The notes below the pieces were generated by a model. That model searched no databases, was not told the DNA's origin, and worked only from the letters and a program-made list of their open reading frames with translations. The position numbers were made by a program, and so were the translations under genes. A stretch of DNA of 7,381 bases from a bacterium (GTDB taxonomy: Bacteria; Desulfobacterota; DSWW01), in contig JAUWSZ010000096.1 of assembly GCA_030609865.1 (NCBI GenBank), positions 1 to 7,381 of the forward strand. The letters are read 5' to 3'. Positions 7,342 through 7,381 of this stretch are shown piece by piece. Within the stretch, counting starts at the first letter, position 1. Each line of letters begins with the position of its first letter.

Positions 7342-7365
7342 TAGGTATTAGGTATAAGGTATTAG
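7341..7365 (+). repeat. 7-bp tandem repeat, about 3.6 copies
   Basis: TTAGGTA, TTAGGTA, TAAGGTA and a partial TTAG run head to tail at 7341-7347, 7348-7354, 7355-7361 and 7362-7365. One base differs, in the third copy. The run starts on the last base of the 9-bp inverted repeat and is much more AT-rich than the rest of the window. No gene can be read through it with confidence. Confidence 0.75.
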
Positions 7366-7381
7366 CCCACCCCGGACCACA

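Noticed and set aside
7302..7345. Intrinsic terminator reading of the 9-bp inverted repeat
   Set aside because: There is no T-run after the stem on either strand, and the 22-nt loop is long for a terminator.
7341..7365. CRISPR array or promoter reading of the TTAGGTA repeats
   Set aside because: The units are 7 bp with no spacers, so this is not CRISPR. TATAAG at 7353-7358 resembles a -10, but no -35-like hexamer lies at a proper distance.

Overview
The window is dense, high-GC (roughly 60%) bacterial DNA. Two lipoproteins, an outer-membrane factor and an RND pump show a Gram-negative, double-membrane cell. The style of the SppA lipoprotein and of the small protein beside it suggests a deltaproteobacterium (Desulfobacterota and relatives). 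That placement is inference from protein character, not from a marker gene.

Left part, + strand (about 1-5922): a complete tripartite efflux operon. It begins with the probable 3' end of an unidentified gene (1-84). Next come a lipoprotein periplasmic adaptor (113-1267), an HAE1-family inner-membrane RND permease (1274-4432) and a NodT/OprM-type outer-membrane factor lipoprotein (4429-5922). Spacing is 28 nt, then 6 nt, then a 4-nt ATGA overlap, so the genes are almost certainly co-transcribed and translationally coupled. The three proteins would form a proton-driven channel from the inner leaflet or periplasm to the outside. The substrate cannot be read from the sequence. Several residues that line the aromatic drug trap of AcrB are not Phe here.

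Right part, - strand (7177 down to 5897): a two-gene unit converging on the efflux operon. A SppA-type signal peptide peptidase (7177-6164) with an intact Ser/Lys dyad and a lipobox is followed after 3 nt by an 87-residue uncharacterised protein (6160-5897). The end of this small gene overlaps the end of the outer-membrane-factor gene by 26 nt, so no intergenic terminator separates the two operons.

Right edge (7178-7381): a non-coding leader of about 200 bp. It holds a good Shine-Dalgarno site for sppA, a candidate sigma-70-like promoter straddled by a perfect 8-bp inverted repeat, and a perfect 9-bp inverted repeat abutting a 7-bp tandem repeat. No RNA genes, insertion sequences, CRISPR arrays or convincing intrinsic terminators were found. 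Most of the window is ordinary. The least explained parts are the 87-residue protein, the unusual pump pocket and the structured sppA leader.
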